Source: Dentipellis sp. KUC8613 (Eukaryota > Basidiomycota > Agaricomycetes > Russulales > Hericiaceae). From it: a stretch of DNA of 64,000 nt. The stretch covers positions 197,086 to 261,085 of the forward strand of contig NSJX01000014.1 of the NCBI GenBank assembly GCA_002286715.1, in the 5' to 3' direction. A model generated the notes under the pieces. The model was given only the letters and a program-made list of their open reading frames with translations, was not told the origin of the DNA and ran no database searches. Of the stretch, positions 36,140 to 48,673 are shown piece after piece (position 1 is the stretch's first letter; each line of letters opens with the position of its first letter). The translations under genes and the position numbers were made by a program.

Positions 36140-39100
36140 ACCTCCGCCGAGCGGGACACTCAAGTCCATGCGCCCGTGCAGCACACCCCGCCCTATGCTA
36201 TGTTGACTATGAATCTTTCGTAGACGGTGGGGAAGTGGAATTGTCGGGCCCGGGAGGCTGGTTGGGCCCGGCGAATTGTACGGCGCGCGCTTTGCGACCT
36301 CCCCTTCGACCCGCGATTTTACCTCTCATCTCCGAGTTGCGTTTCCACTTAATTCCGGCGCTTGCTTTCCATCCCTGTCGCCTGCGCGCGTCTCGCTAGC
36401 ACGAGGCGCGCATCCAAGTACGATACTGCAGATTCCACTCACTGTTACAATTGACACTCCTCATCTTGCGATCGGATGCTATATTACTCTACTACGTACT
36501 TATTTCTGTACTGCCTCTGCTATGTGTGCGATATCCCAGTTTTGACGCATCTTGCGCTGATATTGAGGAAGAAATAGCTAGTTGTCTGCCTCGTTTTCTG
36601 AACCAAAGACGAAAACGACGTGCTTTGGCGTTCCTGAGGCAAGATCGACAGAGCCGGCCGAAATAGTGGAAAGCGGGACCAGTGTGCAATCGAAGCAAAA
36701 AGGCTACAAGACGAGGCGTCTGTGGGTCCATGTTTGCGGAGACCAAGTGACTAGGAAAGCCACTAAGTTGCAGCCCGTTGTCGTGCTCGCCCGCGGCGGC
36801 GCTTACAGCGTGATTTCAATAATCAGAGACAGCGAACCGAGGCTAGCCGACTGGCTCGAGATAATCGAGGACCTGGGGGCGCATGCGGGCGGGTTATCTA
36901 GCCGCAGCGCTCGGCCGTCGGACGCCATCATCTGAGGGACGATCAGATTCGCACCCAGGGACGCCGCACGTAACAGTCACGTACGAGAAGCTGGCAGGCT
37001 CCATGGCTGCTCGCGCCGGAGCATGCTACGATGCCCGCAGTTCCTCGGGATGGGCGTGCAGCGTATGGCGGTGTGATGCGGCAGGCTGGAAGATAGTATC
37101 AGTGTGAGAAGGGCAGCCGGAATCGAGTAGCAGCTTGACGCACCTGGTACGTGAGCCTGGCCGCCTGGAGTTTAATCCTGCCAGCGCGGCCCCGTGGGTC
37201 GTCTCCTAGGCCTCCTGTGCATGAGAACGCTCTGCTTTCACAATGCCAAAGTAGAACGGTCGGCGGTGATTTGGTGTCCGTAGGAGGTCAATTGGGTGCG
37301 TGGTGAAGAGGGTCTACGTACGCACCACCTCTGGGCGGAGCACCCCAGCCCGCAAGAACCATCTCCTATCACCAGATATCCCTCTTGAGGAAGAATCGTC
37401 GCGCCACGGGGCGACCTGCTTTTGAGAACGACTTGGCGATCACTGGAGTATCGGGGTAGATGGGCGACGTCGCACGTAGGCCAAGCAACTTGGTCGCCCA
37501 TTCCTGGAATCGGCGATAAATGTCCACGTAGGAGTCCTGTGATTCAGATGGACGGGGTGCAGGCACAGGCAGAGTTCTGGAGGAGCACGGCGCCAGCAAA
37601 GGCAGGTACGAGTCCGAGACGGTGCCGCGTGGTGCTGACATGTTGAATTTAAGCATGCAGGGAAGCTGCAACGCTATTCGTGGGCAGAAATTCTGAGATG
37701 GGGAAACTAGGTGCAGGTGGTAGGCTGCGACTCAGCGACCACGTAGGCAGAGCTGTGCGCGTCGAGGGGGCGAGGGGGTTGCGCAGGACCTCCGCCGGTG
37801 AGGCGGGCGCGCTCCTGCGAATATCGGCCTCGCGGCATGCTCATATTTGTGATGCGCCGCATTGCTTCCTTTCTTTTCTTTTCAGCAATGCCGGCCGTCG
37901 GCGTCGACGCGGCTGCCCGCGACCATCGCAAATACTGCGATGACAAATTTGTTTGGCTTGAAAGTCGATAGCAGGATCCGTAGCTGAACTCGACAAGCAC
38001 TGGCTGCCGTACTCAGCAGACCAGACAAATTTCACCTCTTTGTCACGCCTGGAGACGGCCGGAGAGTAGTCGGGCGAGTAACATAGTATGGTCGACCTGC
38101 CCAAGTTCATCAATTTGCAGAGCAAAGTCGCTGTCGCCCAATGGGCGTCTGTGGGCATCAAATTTTTTGCCTTCAATGTATATAGCCTCAAAAAATGGGT
38201 GGTATATTCTGGGAAATGACGCCATATAAGTACAGGGATCTGACCGGACACCCTCGCAAAATAGGGCCCGATGAACTTTAAGGGTGCGGAGAGCTAAGGC
38301 CGGAATCAGGGGGGTGAGGATCGCAGTCTATAGAGCATCCTAAAACCGACAGGACCGTGCACGACGTCGGATGTATAAGTGCATCAGCATCACGCGAAGG
38401 CATCCTCGGACCTCCGGGTGAGAATAATTGTAAACACAAACAAAACACGGGCGTACCTTGGCCCATTTGAGCAGGTCGACGTAGCACAGGAGGCGTATGT
38501 CCGCTCAATGCAGCGTGTATCATAAACTCGTGCATGGGCAGCTGGTCATGTTGCTGCTTTCTACGCATGAGCAGAAGCGCTTTGCGCGTGGGGGAGACCA
38601 GCATGACCCTGGTTCAGTGTGGTAAGATGACAAAACCGACCAAGAGAAGGCGTTGCCACGTCGGACTCCGGGATCACATTTGGTATGCAACGGTTATTTT
38701 GACAGCCCAAAAACGTAAGTCTCAGGGGGACGGCGCCGACCGCGGGTTGGTAAAGTCATCGTTGCCCACGTCAGTAAGATATGGAAAGCAAGTACGACGT
38801 ACAAATTGCAATGGTGTGTTGACTAGTCAGTATGCTAGCGGGCGACACGGGCCGCTGGTGGAAACATATCGAGACTGGTTAGAATAAAGGATGGTCATAT
38901 ACGTCAGGACGGGTGCTTTGGAAAGAATGCTTCTCCAAGAGAAGCAGGCTGTGAGAACCGCTGCTGGGCGTATTGGACGCACGACGCTAAGGCGAGGATA
39001 TTTGAAAGAAGGCTACTGGACTAAGGAGGCTAAGATAGGAATTGAAGGGTGGAGTAAAGGAGACGGAGGAGATTGACCGTGTCAAGTGGCTGAGGTGGCT

Positions 39101-39310
39101 GGCGGTGGCTGGCCGGAACGCGCCGAGGCTGCGCCAAGGGCCATGCCATGCTGTTTTCTGAACGTGTGACGACCAACTCCCTCCCTTCCCCTTCCCCCTT
39201 CTCACCGTTCCCGACAACGACGACGACGACAGAGGCCGTGGCGGCTCCCCCACCACCCTCTTCTCCCTAGACACTCTCTTTCACGCCGTCGCCGCCTCCG
39301 CAACTAGGCC
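36140..39310. other. Gene-poor 3.2 kb intergenic region
   Basis: No gene with recognisable domains was found. One 100-codon minus-strand ORF (37369-37671) has coding-like codon use and is listed separately. The last 130 bp are pyrimidine-rich and probably form the FKS1 leader. Confidence 0.4.
37369..37671 (-). CDS. Small hypothetical protein, uncertain
   Basis: A 100-codon ORF, or 91 codons from the internal Met of MSAPRGTVSDSYLPLL. It contains SYVDIYRRFQEWATKLLGLR and a basic end (RPVARRFFLKRDIW). Third positions are often G or C as in neighbouring genes. No family is recognised and no promoter or intron supports it. Confidence 0.2.
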   Translation of the reverse strand: MQLPCMLKFNMSAPRGTVSDSYLPLLAPCSSRTLPVPAPRPSESQDSYVDIYRRFQEWATKLLGLRATSPIYPDTPVIAKSFSKAGRPVARRFFLKRDIW

Positions 39311-42300
39311 ATGGCGTCTCGCCCTGCGCCGCCCAGCCACGAGAGCGCCTATTCTTCTCCCTCGCCCCCCTCCGACGCTCACGACCCCTTCAATCAGCGA
39401 TACTACGACAACGAATCCGACCCGTATGGACGCAGGGACACTTATGGCTCAGATAGCAGCGCTGCCGGTTTGAATGACGGCGATAGATACTACGACCAAC
39501 CAGACCCTTATGGTATGTTCCCACCAGCTTTCTCACTCACTCATCTTCACAATCGCTCCCAGGCCAACCTGACACCGACTCTGACCACGATGTCTACGGT
39601 CAACGCTACGCGCCATCCGCGGAATCGCTTGGTGGCCGCATGGGCACGGAGTCGTCGGCGCCTACGTTTGCCGACTTTGGCGCCGCACAATATGGCGTGC
39701 GAGAGCCGTATCCGGCGTGGAGTACGGACCGCCAGATTCCTCTCTCGAAGGAAGAGATAGAGGACATCTTCCTGGACCTGCAGCAGAAGTTCGGCTTCCA
39801 GAGAGATTCCATGCGCAACATGGTAGCTATCGCGCATTTAATTTGCTTGGTTACGCTTATCTGACTGTTGGACGACCTAGTTCGACTTCACCATGCAACT
39901 CCTCGACAGTCGTGCTTCCCGCATGTCTCCCAACCAGGCGCTTCTCACGCTACATGCCGACTACATCGGTGGTCACCACGCCAATTACCGACAGTGGTAC
40001 TTTGCTGCGCAGCTTGATCTGGACGACGCCGTCGGACAGACACAGAATCCCGGCCTTCAGCGCCTCAAGTCGAAACGCGGAGGCAAGAACCACTCTGAAA
40101 AGTCGTTGGGGAGTGCCACAGAGCGATGGCGGCAAGCCATGAACAACATGAGCCAGTACGATCGCATGCGCCAAATTGCGCTGTTCCTCCTGTGCTGGGG
40201 TGAAGCGGCGCAAGTGCGTTTCGTTCCGGAATGCCTCTGCTTCATTTTCAAGTGCGCAGATGACTACTACCGCTCGTCGGAGTGCCAAAACCGGATAGAC
40301 CCTGTTCCTGAGGGTTTATACCTCCGAGCAGTCGTCAAGCCCCTCTACCGCTTTATTCGAGACCAGGGTTACGAGGTCATCGACGGCAAGTTCGTCCGAC
40401 GGGAGAGAGACCATGACAGGATCATCGGTTATGATGATGTCAACCAGCTGTTCTGGTATCCGGAGGGTATCGCCCGCATTGTCTTGACCGACAAGGTTTG
40501 TCCTTTTTCTTCTCTTCCGCAGCTCGAAAAGTAATGTTTACCCTGCAAAATTAGACCCGCCTTGTCGATATCCCTCCCGCACAGCGTTTTATGAGGTTTG
40601 ATCGTATCGACTGGAACAGGGCGTTCTTCAAGACCTATTACGAGAAGCGATCATTCGGCCACTTGTTGGTCAATTTCAACAGGATATGGGTCCTTCATGT
40701 CTCGCTCTACTGGTTCTACACGGCATTCAACTCCCCCACGGTCTATCAGCCCAAGAACAGGCATTCCTCGGCTATGACATGGTCGGCGACAGCTCTCGGT
40801 GGAGCCGTCGCCACACTTATCATGATTGCTGCAACTTTGGCGGAATTCTCATACATCCCGACAACATGGAACAACACCTCGCATTTGGGTCGTCGTCTTA
40901 TCTTCCTCTTTGTGACCCTAGGTCTGACGGCTGGGCCAACATTCTACATCGCTATTGCCGAGAACTCGGATAGTGCCGGTGGTTCGCTCGCGCAGATTCT
41001 GGGTATCGTCCAGTTCTTCATCTCCGTTGTCGCCACTCTGCTCTTCGGTATCATGCCTTCCGGTCGCATGTTCGGTGATCGTGTCGCAGGCAAGTCGCGC
41101 AAGTACCTCGCCAGCCAGACGTTCACGGCCAGCTACCCCGCTATGCACAAGGAGGCTCGGTTCGCATCTTTCCTGCTGTGGATCCTGGTCTTCGGTTGCA
41201 AGTTCACCGAGTCCTACTTCTTCCTGACGCTTGCCTTCCGTGACCCAATTCGCGCCATGGCCGGCATGAAGGTTCAGAACTGTCATGAAAAGCTGTTCGG
41301 GACGGCGTTGTGTCGCAACCAGGCGATCTTCACGCTGACGATCATGTACATCATGGACTTGGCACTGTTCTTCCTGGACACGTTCCTCTGGTACATCATC
41401 TGGAACACTGTCTTCAGTATTGCGCGGTCCTTCGCCCTTGGCTTGTCTATCTGGACGCCATGGAGGGACATTTATGCGCGCCTGCCGAAACGCATCTACC
41501 TCAAGATTCTTGCGACCCAGGACATGGAAGTCAAGTACAAGCCTAAGGTATGATTGATCATCTTACCCGCTGTTTCACCTCTCACCTTTCTTTCCCAAAC
41601 AGGTGTTGGTATCGCAAATCTGGAACGCGATCATTATTTCCATGTATCGCGAGCATCTGCTGTCCATCGAGCACGTCCAGAAGCTGCTGTATCACCAGGT
41701 CGACACTCCAGATGGCCGCCGCAGTCTGCGTGCACCTCCGTTCTTCATCTCGCAGACCGACAAGGGTTTCAAGGGCGACTTCTTCCCGCCTGGCAGCGAA
41801 GCCGAGCGTCGTATCTCGTTCTTTGCCCAGTCGCTCACGACCGCTATCCCGCAAGCCTTGCCGGTTGACGCTATGCCTACTTTCACGGTGCTCACTCCTC
41901 ATTATAGCGAGAAGGTATGTACCGCTTTCGTGGTTGGCGTATCAGTTCTGACGATGCCTTCCAGATTCTCCTGTCGCTCAGAGAGATCATCAAGGAGTCT
42001 GATATCCACAGTCGCGTCACTCTTTTGGAATACCTGAAGCAGCTCCATGGTGTCGAATGGGAGAACTTCGTCAAAGATACCAAGATTCTCGCCGAAGAGT
42101 CGGATATGTACAACGGTTCCAACCCCTTCAGCGGAGACGAGAAGAACAGCTCGAAGATGGATGATCTGCCGTTCTACTGCATCGGTTTCAAGAGCGCAGC
42201 CCCCGAGTTCACTCTCCGTACTCGTATCTGGGCTTCCCTCCGCTTCCAGACGCTCTATCGCACTGTCTCTGGTATGATGAACTACGCGAAGGCGATCAAG

Positions 42301-45262
42301 CTGCTCTACCGTGTCGAGAATCCCGAGGTCGTGCAGATGTTCGGTGGTAACACCGAGAAGCTGGAGCACGAGCTGGAGCGCATGGCCCGCCGCAAATTCA
42401 AGTTCGTCGTATCGATGCAGCGCTACTCGAAGTTCAACAAGGAGGAGCACGAGAACGCCGAGTTCCTGCTGCGCGCCTATCCCGAGTTGCAGATCGCCTA
42501 CCTCGAAGAGGAACAGCGCAAGGACGGTGGCGATCCGCGTCTCTACTCAGCCCTCATTGACGGCCACTCCGAGTTCAACCCGCAGACCGGTCGCCGCAAG
42601 CCGAAGTTCCGTGTCGAGCTCCCCGGCAACCCGATTCTGGGTGACGGCAAGTCTGACAACCAGAACCACGCGATCATCTTCTACCGCGGCGAGTACCTCC
42701 AGCTGATCGATGCCAACCAAGACAACTACCTCGAGGAGTGCTTGAAGATCCGGAACATCCTTGGCGAGTTTGAGGAGTACTCGGTGTCCAACCAGAGCCC
42801 GTACGCGCAGTGGGGCCACAAGGAGTTCAAGAGGTCCCCCGTCGCCATCGTCGGTGCCCGCGAGTATATCTTCTCGGAGAATATTGGTGTCCTTGGTGAT
42901 ATCGCCGCCGGCAAGGAACAGACATTTGGTACTCTCGCGGCGCGTTCGCTGGCCTGGATTGGTGGCAAGCTGCACTACGGACATCCCGATTTCCTCAACG
43001 CGACGTTCATGAACACCCGTGGTGGCATCTCCAAGGCGCAGAAGGGTCTGCACTTGAACGAAGATATCTACGCCGGTATGACCGCGTTCGGACGAGGTGG
43101 CCGCATCAAGCACACGGAGTACTACCAGTGCGGTAAAGGTCGTGATCTTGGCTTCGGAACGATTCTCAACTTCCAGACCAAGATCGGTACCGGTATGGGA
43201 GAGCAGATGCTCAGTCGTGAATACTACTACCTCGGCACGCAGCTCCCCATCGACCGCTTCCTGACGTTCTACTACGGCCATCCTGGGTTCCACATCAACA
43301 ACATGCTTATCATTCTGTCGGTGCAACTCTTCGTCGTCACGAGTAAGTGTTTATCTTTTCTCCGTTCGAATGTATTCTGACATGTTGTGCGCAGTGGTGT
43401 TCTTGGGTACGCTGAACTCGCAGTTGACGATCTGCCACTACAACAAGTCTGGCCAGCCGATCGGTGGACAAGGAGGATGCTACAACTTGACTCCCGTCTA
43501 CGACTGGATCCACCACTGCATCATCAGTATCTTCCTTGTCTTCATGATTGCCTTCTTGCCCTTGTTCCTGCAAGGTTCGTTGCTACTCACTTTTACTCAT
43601 GGGCCTTGCTAACATCTTTGACTCTACAGAACTAGTCGAGCGTGGAACAGGAAGGGCTATCATCCGTTTGAGCAAGCAGTTCATGTCGTTGTCGCCCGTC
43701 TTCGAAGTCTTCTCGACTCAGATTTCGACCCACTCGATCTTGAGCAACTTGACTTTCGGTGGCGCTCGGTACATCGCAACGGGCCGTGGCTTCGCAACAT
43801 CTAGAATCTCGTTCAGCATCCTCTTTTCCCGCTTTGCTGGTCCGAGTATATACCTCGGGATGCGAACACTGTTGATGTTGCTCTACGTCACGTTGTCGTT
43901 CTGGACGCCCTACCTGATCTACTTCTGGATTTCCATCCTCTCGCTCTGCGTTGCGCCCTTCCTGTACAACCCCCATCAGTTCTCGTTCACGGACTTCATT
44001 GTTGACTACAGGTACATGGCATATTACCCTTTTATAGGTCGCGCTTGCTAACTAGATTCTAGGGAGTTCCTGCGGTGGATGTCGAGAGGTAACTCGCGAT
44101 CGCATAGCAATTCGTGGATTGGCTACTGCCGTCTGTCCCGGACGATGATCACTGGCTACAAGAAGAAGAAACTTGGCCGTCCTTCCGAGAAACTGTCCGG
44201 AGATGTGCCTCGTGCCGGCTGGCGCGCCGTCATCTTCTCCGAGGTTATCTTCCCCATTGCCATGGCCATCGTCTTCACTATCGCCTACATGTTCGTCAAG
44301 TCGTTCCCGGACAACGGCCAGACTCCCCCTAGCCCCCTCATCCGCATCATCGTCGTCTCCATCGGGCCATTGGTGTGGAATGCAGGTGTCCTGCTCGTCC
44401 AATTCCTCATCTCCCTGACGCTTGGCCCTATGTTGGACTCGTGTTGCGCGAGGTTCGGTGCGGTCATGGCCTTCTTCACGCATATATTTGGGACAGTTGG
44501 AATGATTGCTTTCTTCGAATTCTTCGTAAGTATACCCGCCATTTGAGAATGAATATCGTGACTAACTATCGGATACAGTGGTACTTGGAGCTTTGGAATA
44601 CGGCGCACGCCGTGCTCGGACTTGTCACCATCATTGCCATCCAGCGCGCGGTGCACAAGGTCCTGATTTCCGTGTTCCTGTCCCGTGAATTCAAGCACGA
44701 TGAGACGAACCGTGCCTGGTGGACTGGTAAATGGTACGGACGCGGTCTGGGGTCGCATGCGCTCTCACAGCCTGCGCGAGAGTACATCGTGAAGATGATC
44801 GAGTTGTCGCTCTGGAGCTCTGACCTGATCCTTGGTCACTTCCTTCTGTTCATGATGACACCGCTCATCATCATTCCTTACATCAATCGCCTGCACTCCG
44901 TTCTTTTGTGTAAGTTTCCTTTCTTACATGTTCACGAAGGTATCGTTGCTGACATTCTTTCCAGTCTGGTTGCGTCCTTCGAATCAGATTCATGCCCCCA
45001 TTTACAACATCAAAGTCCGCAAGCAACGTCGTGCTATCGTACGTGTTTTCTACCGCTCTGTGTTCTGGTCGATGCTGACTCTTGTCTCAGATTCTCAAAT
45101 ACGTCCCCATTTATATCATGACCATCGCACTGTTCGTGGCCTTGGTTGCTACACGTGAGTCCGATCGCCCACTCATCTGTCATCATATTCTAACTCTCCC
45201 CTTCAGCACCCATCCTTAGGAACACTTTACACGTCACTTGCAGTCTCTGTGATAATCTGTAA
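39311..45262 (+). CDS. FKS1: Beta-1,3-glucan synthase catalytic subunit
   Basis: This large plasma-membrane glycosyltransferase (GT48) makes cell-wall beta-1,3-glucan from UDP-glucose, under Rho1 control. It is the echinocandin target. The product is about 1,770 residues over more than ten exons, a normal length. The disordered acidic N-terminus is followed by the Fks1 N-terminal domain ([20 protein letters not shown]). A membrane block and hot-spot-1 region (41221-41247, reading FLTLAFRDP) come next. The cytosolic catalytic domain includes [78 protein letters not shown] and [16 protein letters not shown]. The second membrane block carries hot spot 2 (43502-43525, DWIHHCII), and the gene ends [16 protein letters not shown] at 45262. 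Both hot spots differ from the drug-susceptible Candida consensus. Confidence 0.95.
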
Positions 45263-45969
45263 TATGGACAGTTGTTTCATGCTAGTTTTCTCCATCATAG
45301 ATACCTTACCACTGTACGAGTTTACCACAACTCTCGATTGCCAGTCCCGCTTGGCTGTCATCACGGACTGTTACCATCTTCTTGCGTTGCCGGCCTAGGC
45401 GTGCCATTTGCATCTTCCGTCTGATTTGTCGCGGACCTTGACTAGGTATAATTAACGAGTAGCGCTTCTAGGACACGAACAATTTAAATACTCGACAGCA
45501 TGCGTGCGCTCGAACTGGAAAAGTTGGAGGACTAGGATGTTCAGATTGACGGTGCCCAGTTGCCCCTTGATATCATGGATGTTCTTTTCATGGCGACGCC
45601 ACGTTGTGCACGCGTGTCGATGGCCTGGTTTGGCAGTACTTGTATCGAGGACTCCGTGGATCTCTGAGTGGACATAGCATCGGGCAATCATTGTTGTCTT
45701 TGTTCTGCATTCAAGCAAAGTTGGCGGGGTAACCGACTAGACTCACATTCGGAACAAGGTAAAGCTACTCGAGCGGCGAGACGGGCTTTCAAATCGACTT
45801 CAGGACGTCTTTAAATTCTCACCTTCGAGAGGCATAAGTGTGGAAACATCGAACACGTCCTCTCCGATTCTTCGAAATCTATAATTGTAGACAAGTGAGC
45901 ACCCGGTGAGTACCATACAAAGTTTATGATACCTAGAACTCTAATGGGCATATTCAAGTCAATCACCAG
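45263..45969. other. Intergenic between FKS1 and BTB gene 1
   Basis: A 707 bp tandem spacer holding the FKS1 3' flank and the BTB promoter. Only short ORFs are present and I see no repeat. Confidence 0.4.
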
Positions 45970-47080
45970 ATGGATGGTCATCAAGCTGAAGTCAAGCTAG
46001 AGGATGACAGTATAGTCCTTTGTTCCAAACACCCCACGCTCTTCTTCAACGACGGGAGCGTCATTCTTCGAGCGGAGAATACGTTGTTCTGCGTCCAGCG
46101 ATCGCACTTTGCTAGCCAATCTGACCAGCTACGTGAACTGCTAACACCGGACGAACAGTACACGCTGTGGGATGTCCTGTTCATCAATCTTCACGGCGAC
46201 CGCGCGGACGACGTAGCAGCTTTCATCGAGAGTATCTACGGGAGATTGTGAGTATTTTCCATGCCTGTTGCCTGCGGACCTAATTCATCGAACGACTGAC
46301 CTTGGCTAATTCTACGGCGTTAGCTATATGACGGGTCGACAGCTGAACACCGAAACTTTCCCTAAAGTTGCAGGTGTCCTCCGCATGAGCGCGAAGTACG
46401 GGGTGGCCCGACTACGCGATGCCGTCGTGACCTTATTGAAGGCAAGGTGGCCTAGCGCACCGAATGAGTACACAAATCTGAAAGGGTCACTGGAGCCCCG
46501 AGAACAAGAAAGTCAAGCTATGCTGGCTCAAGCCCGCGCCCGGGCGCGTACGACGTTGCGAGCAACCCCGCAAGCTACCGATCAAGGGTGCTCCACGATC
46601 CATCCCGCGCTGGTCATCGCTTTGCTCCGGGAAGTGAAGTGTGGGGACACATCTTTGCTCGCAGCTCTCTTCTATGATCTTAGCCGTCGCAGTTGGGACC
46701 TAAGTGAGAATGCCCTGGAATCGTTGGAACCGTTGTCAGCGGCGGATCGGGAGCGCTATATCCTTGGCGTCACAAAGCTGCGAGTCGCCTACGTCCTGGA
46801 AAGCCGTTTACCACCACCAACTATATCAATCACCCATATTCATACAGAACCTTGCACAACTGGGCTGAATTTCTTTTTCAGCCGTATTGCGAAAGATCTC
46901 CGTTCAGCAGATGCCGAGATCATGGCGGACCCGATGGGAGGATTACAAGCGATTCTGGACATTTCATGGAAGGACTTTCCGAGAAGGATTTGTCCCGAGT
47001 GTCATAGCGAGTTCCTGAGCAATGTCCACGGCCTGCAGCAACGCCAATGGAATGGTTTGGAGGAATTATTTTGCTTGTGA
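45970..47080 (+). CDS. BTB/POZ-domain protein (family member 1)
   Basis: This is a BTB-fold protein of the expanded Agaricomycete type. The BTB core is LFFNDGSVILRAENTLFCVQ, RSHFASQSDQLRELL, DVLFINLHGDRADDVAAFIE and SIYGRL. One intron with donor after GRL (about 46250) leads to TFPKVAGVLRMSAKYGVARL. The C-terminal half shares a distinct layout with the two other BTB genes in the window: ALVIALLREVKCGDTSLLAA then LFYDLSRR, a middle variable part, and a terminal CPEC...RQWNGLEELF. BTB domains mediate dimerisation and often recruit Cullin-3 ligases or transcription regulators. For this fungal family the partner is unknown. It follows FKS1 in the same direction. Confidence 0.8.
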
Positions 47081-47157
47081 TCTTGGATAATCATAGCACT
47101 GTAACACAAGGAATTGTATTCATGTATCCCTATGGGTGACCTATTCTACGTGCAAAG

Positions 47158-47953
47158 TTATCGATGAATCAGCCGGGTTTTGAGCGTCAGATATGTGAAT
47201 CCAGCAAACACTATGATCGAAAGGACGATGGTCTTCGTGCCTATGACGGAGGTCTCATGTTCTACCTGCAAATAGAAGTGCCGTTATAGTTCATTGTGAT
47301 GATATGCATAATAGGCCCGACTCACAACGGAGGTAAATGGTGAAAGAATGGGTATCGTGAAGTGCGAAGCCAGGCCCCACTTCGCCGTTGGCTTCTCCCG
47401 AGACCAGGAAGAAAGGAGGTATATCAATGCACTCGCAAGCACAGTAATGCAAAAAACAGCAATTATCTGGAGAGGCGTGTCAGAACTCGCATTAGATGGC
47501 CCGTTCAGGTCAATGAATTTCTTACGATGATATACTCCATCTTCTGTTGCCTACCGTCATGTGCTCTCTGTAATTCAGAAATTTGCCTCTGAGAAATCAG
47601 AACAAAGAGTCAACCAATGCACAAGTTGACTGCTGAAAGGGGCCTAGACCTGCCTCTCGCTTCATTTCTTCTGAGCGCATCACATTCTTGAGTTCCTGAT
47701 GGTGGTCGACTCGGGCGGACAATAACACTTCAGCTCTGAGTGCGCGAGCAGCCCAGTATTGTTCAGCTTGTGACACGGGCCGCTGAGGTATATCAGATAT
47801 ATTGGCAGATTGTACAATGGGTCCAGTTGGCAGTGGTGCTAGTGCAATTTCTTGGGGCGCCTTTCCGTTCATTGTCCATTCTGCCTGCTGGATCCGAGAC
47901 CTGGGGCTACGAGTTGAACCTTCGGTTCTATTCCTTGCAGTGGTTGAATCCAT
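47158..47953 (-). CDS. Small membrane protein with coiled coil and two C-terminal transmembrane segments
   Basis: No family is recognised, but four exons join in frame. An N-terminal part (MDSTTARNRTEGSTRSPR.., PVSQAEQYWAARALRAEVLL) leads into DHHQELKN. An intron with donor GTGATG follows, then RQISELQRAHDGRQQKMEYI, a continuous amphipathic helix. The next exon gives the first membrane segment IIAVFCITVLASALIYLLSS. The last exon gives VEHETSVIGTKTIVLSIIVF and AGFTYLTLKTRLIHR, stop at 47158. An in-frame ATG at 48046 could extend the N-terminus by 31 residues. I prefer 47953 because the extra stretch looks unlike coding sequence. The likely form is a tail-embedded hairpin protein with a cytosolic coiled coil. 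Its function is unknown. Confidence 0.5.
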
Positions 47954-48673
47954 TGTCTTTGCACCATCTCGGGATTTTCTTAGTACATTAGCCACCTGGG
48001 CACCCGAGGGATGAGATGCGAAGGAAGCTGAGCATGAAGACGGCACTCATTACCATTGAGTCGTAGCCTTTCGCTGGCCGCTTGAGCCAGTAACCACGTG
48101 GAGACCGTTGGTAAAACATCGGAATCAAAGTTCTACAGACTCACAATGTAGAGGCCGTTCATGACATGTCATAAACCCACACAGATACAGCACAATTCTG
48201 CAGGTTGTTGAAGAGCTCGTCAACAGCGTTTGATTTCGAAGGCAGAAACAAAGACCATCGTGAGAATTTGACTGAACTACACGCGTCGCCGTGACACAAA
48301 GAGAACATCAACCATGATAGGATTAGGGTAAATGACGAAATGAAGCTGTATAAAACGGCACCCGTCGACACTGGGGTGTCGCAGTAAGATCAGGACGTAG
48401 ACAGCTACAGGGTGGCGGACTGAACAATGGAGGGTATTAAGTCGTCAAAGTAGGTGACATGCACGCAATACGTCTGCCAGTAATCGCGTCGCCCCTTCAC
48501 TAATCGCGTGAAAAGCTTCCTGATCTATCGTGCAGAATAAGTTGCATGTAAAACGATTGTGTCCGTACCAAAAACGAAAGATGATGGTCATACGAGTGAG
48601 ATTCGCTGCTTCCTGTGCCTTACATGAGTACGACCACGAAAATACTGGATCAGAGTACATAGTCACCGTCAGT
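47954..48673. other. Intergenic, promoter side of the small membrane protein
   Basis: A 720 bp stretch between two minus-strand genes with only short unsupported ORFs. The part next to 47953 may be 5' UTR or extra N-terminal coding sequence. Confidence 0.35.

Noticed and set aside
41902..43326. Long minus-strand ORFs antisense to FKS1
   Set aside because: They mirror the strongly biased codons of FKS1. They are antisense shadows.
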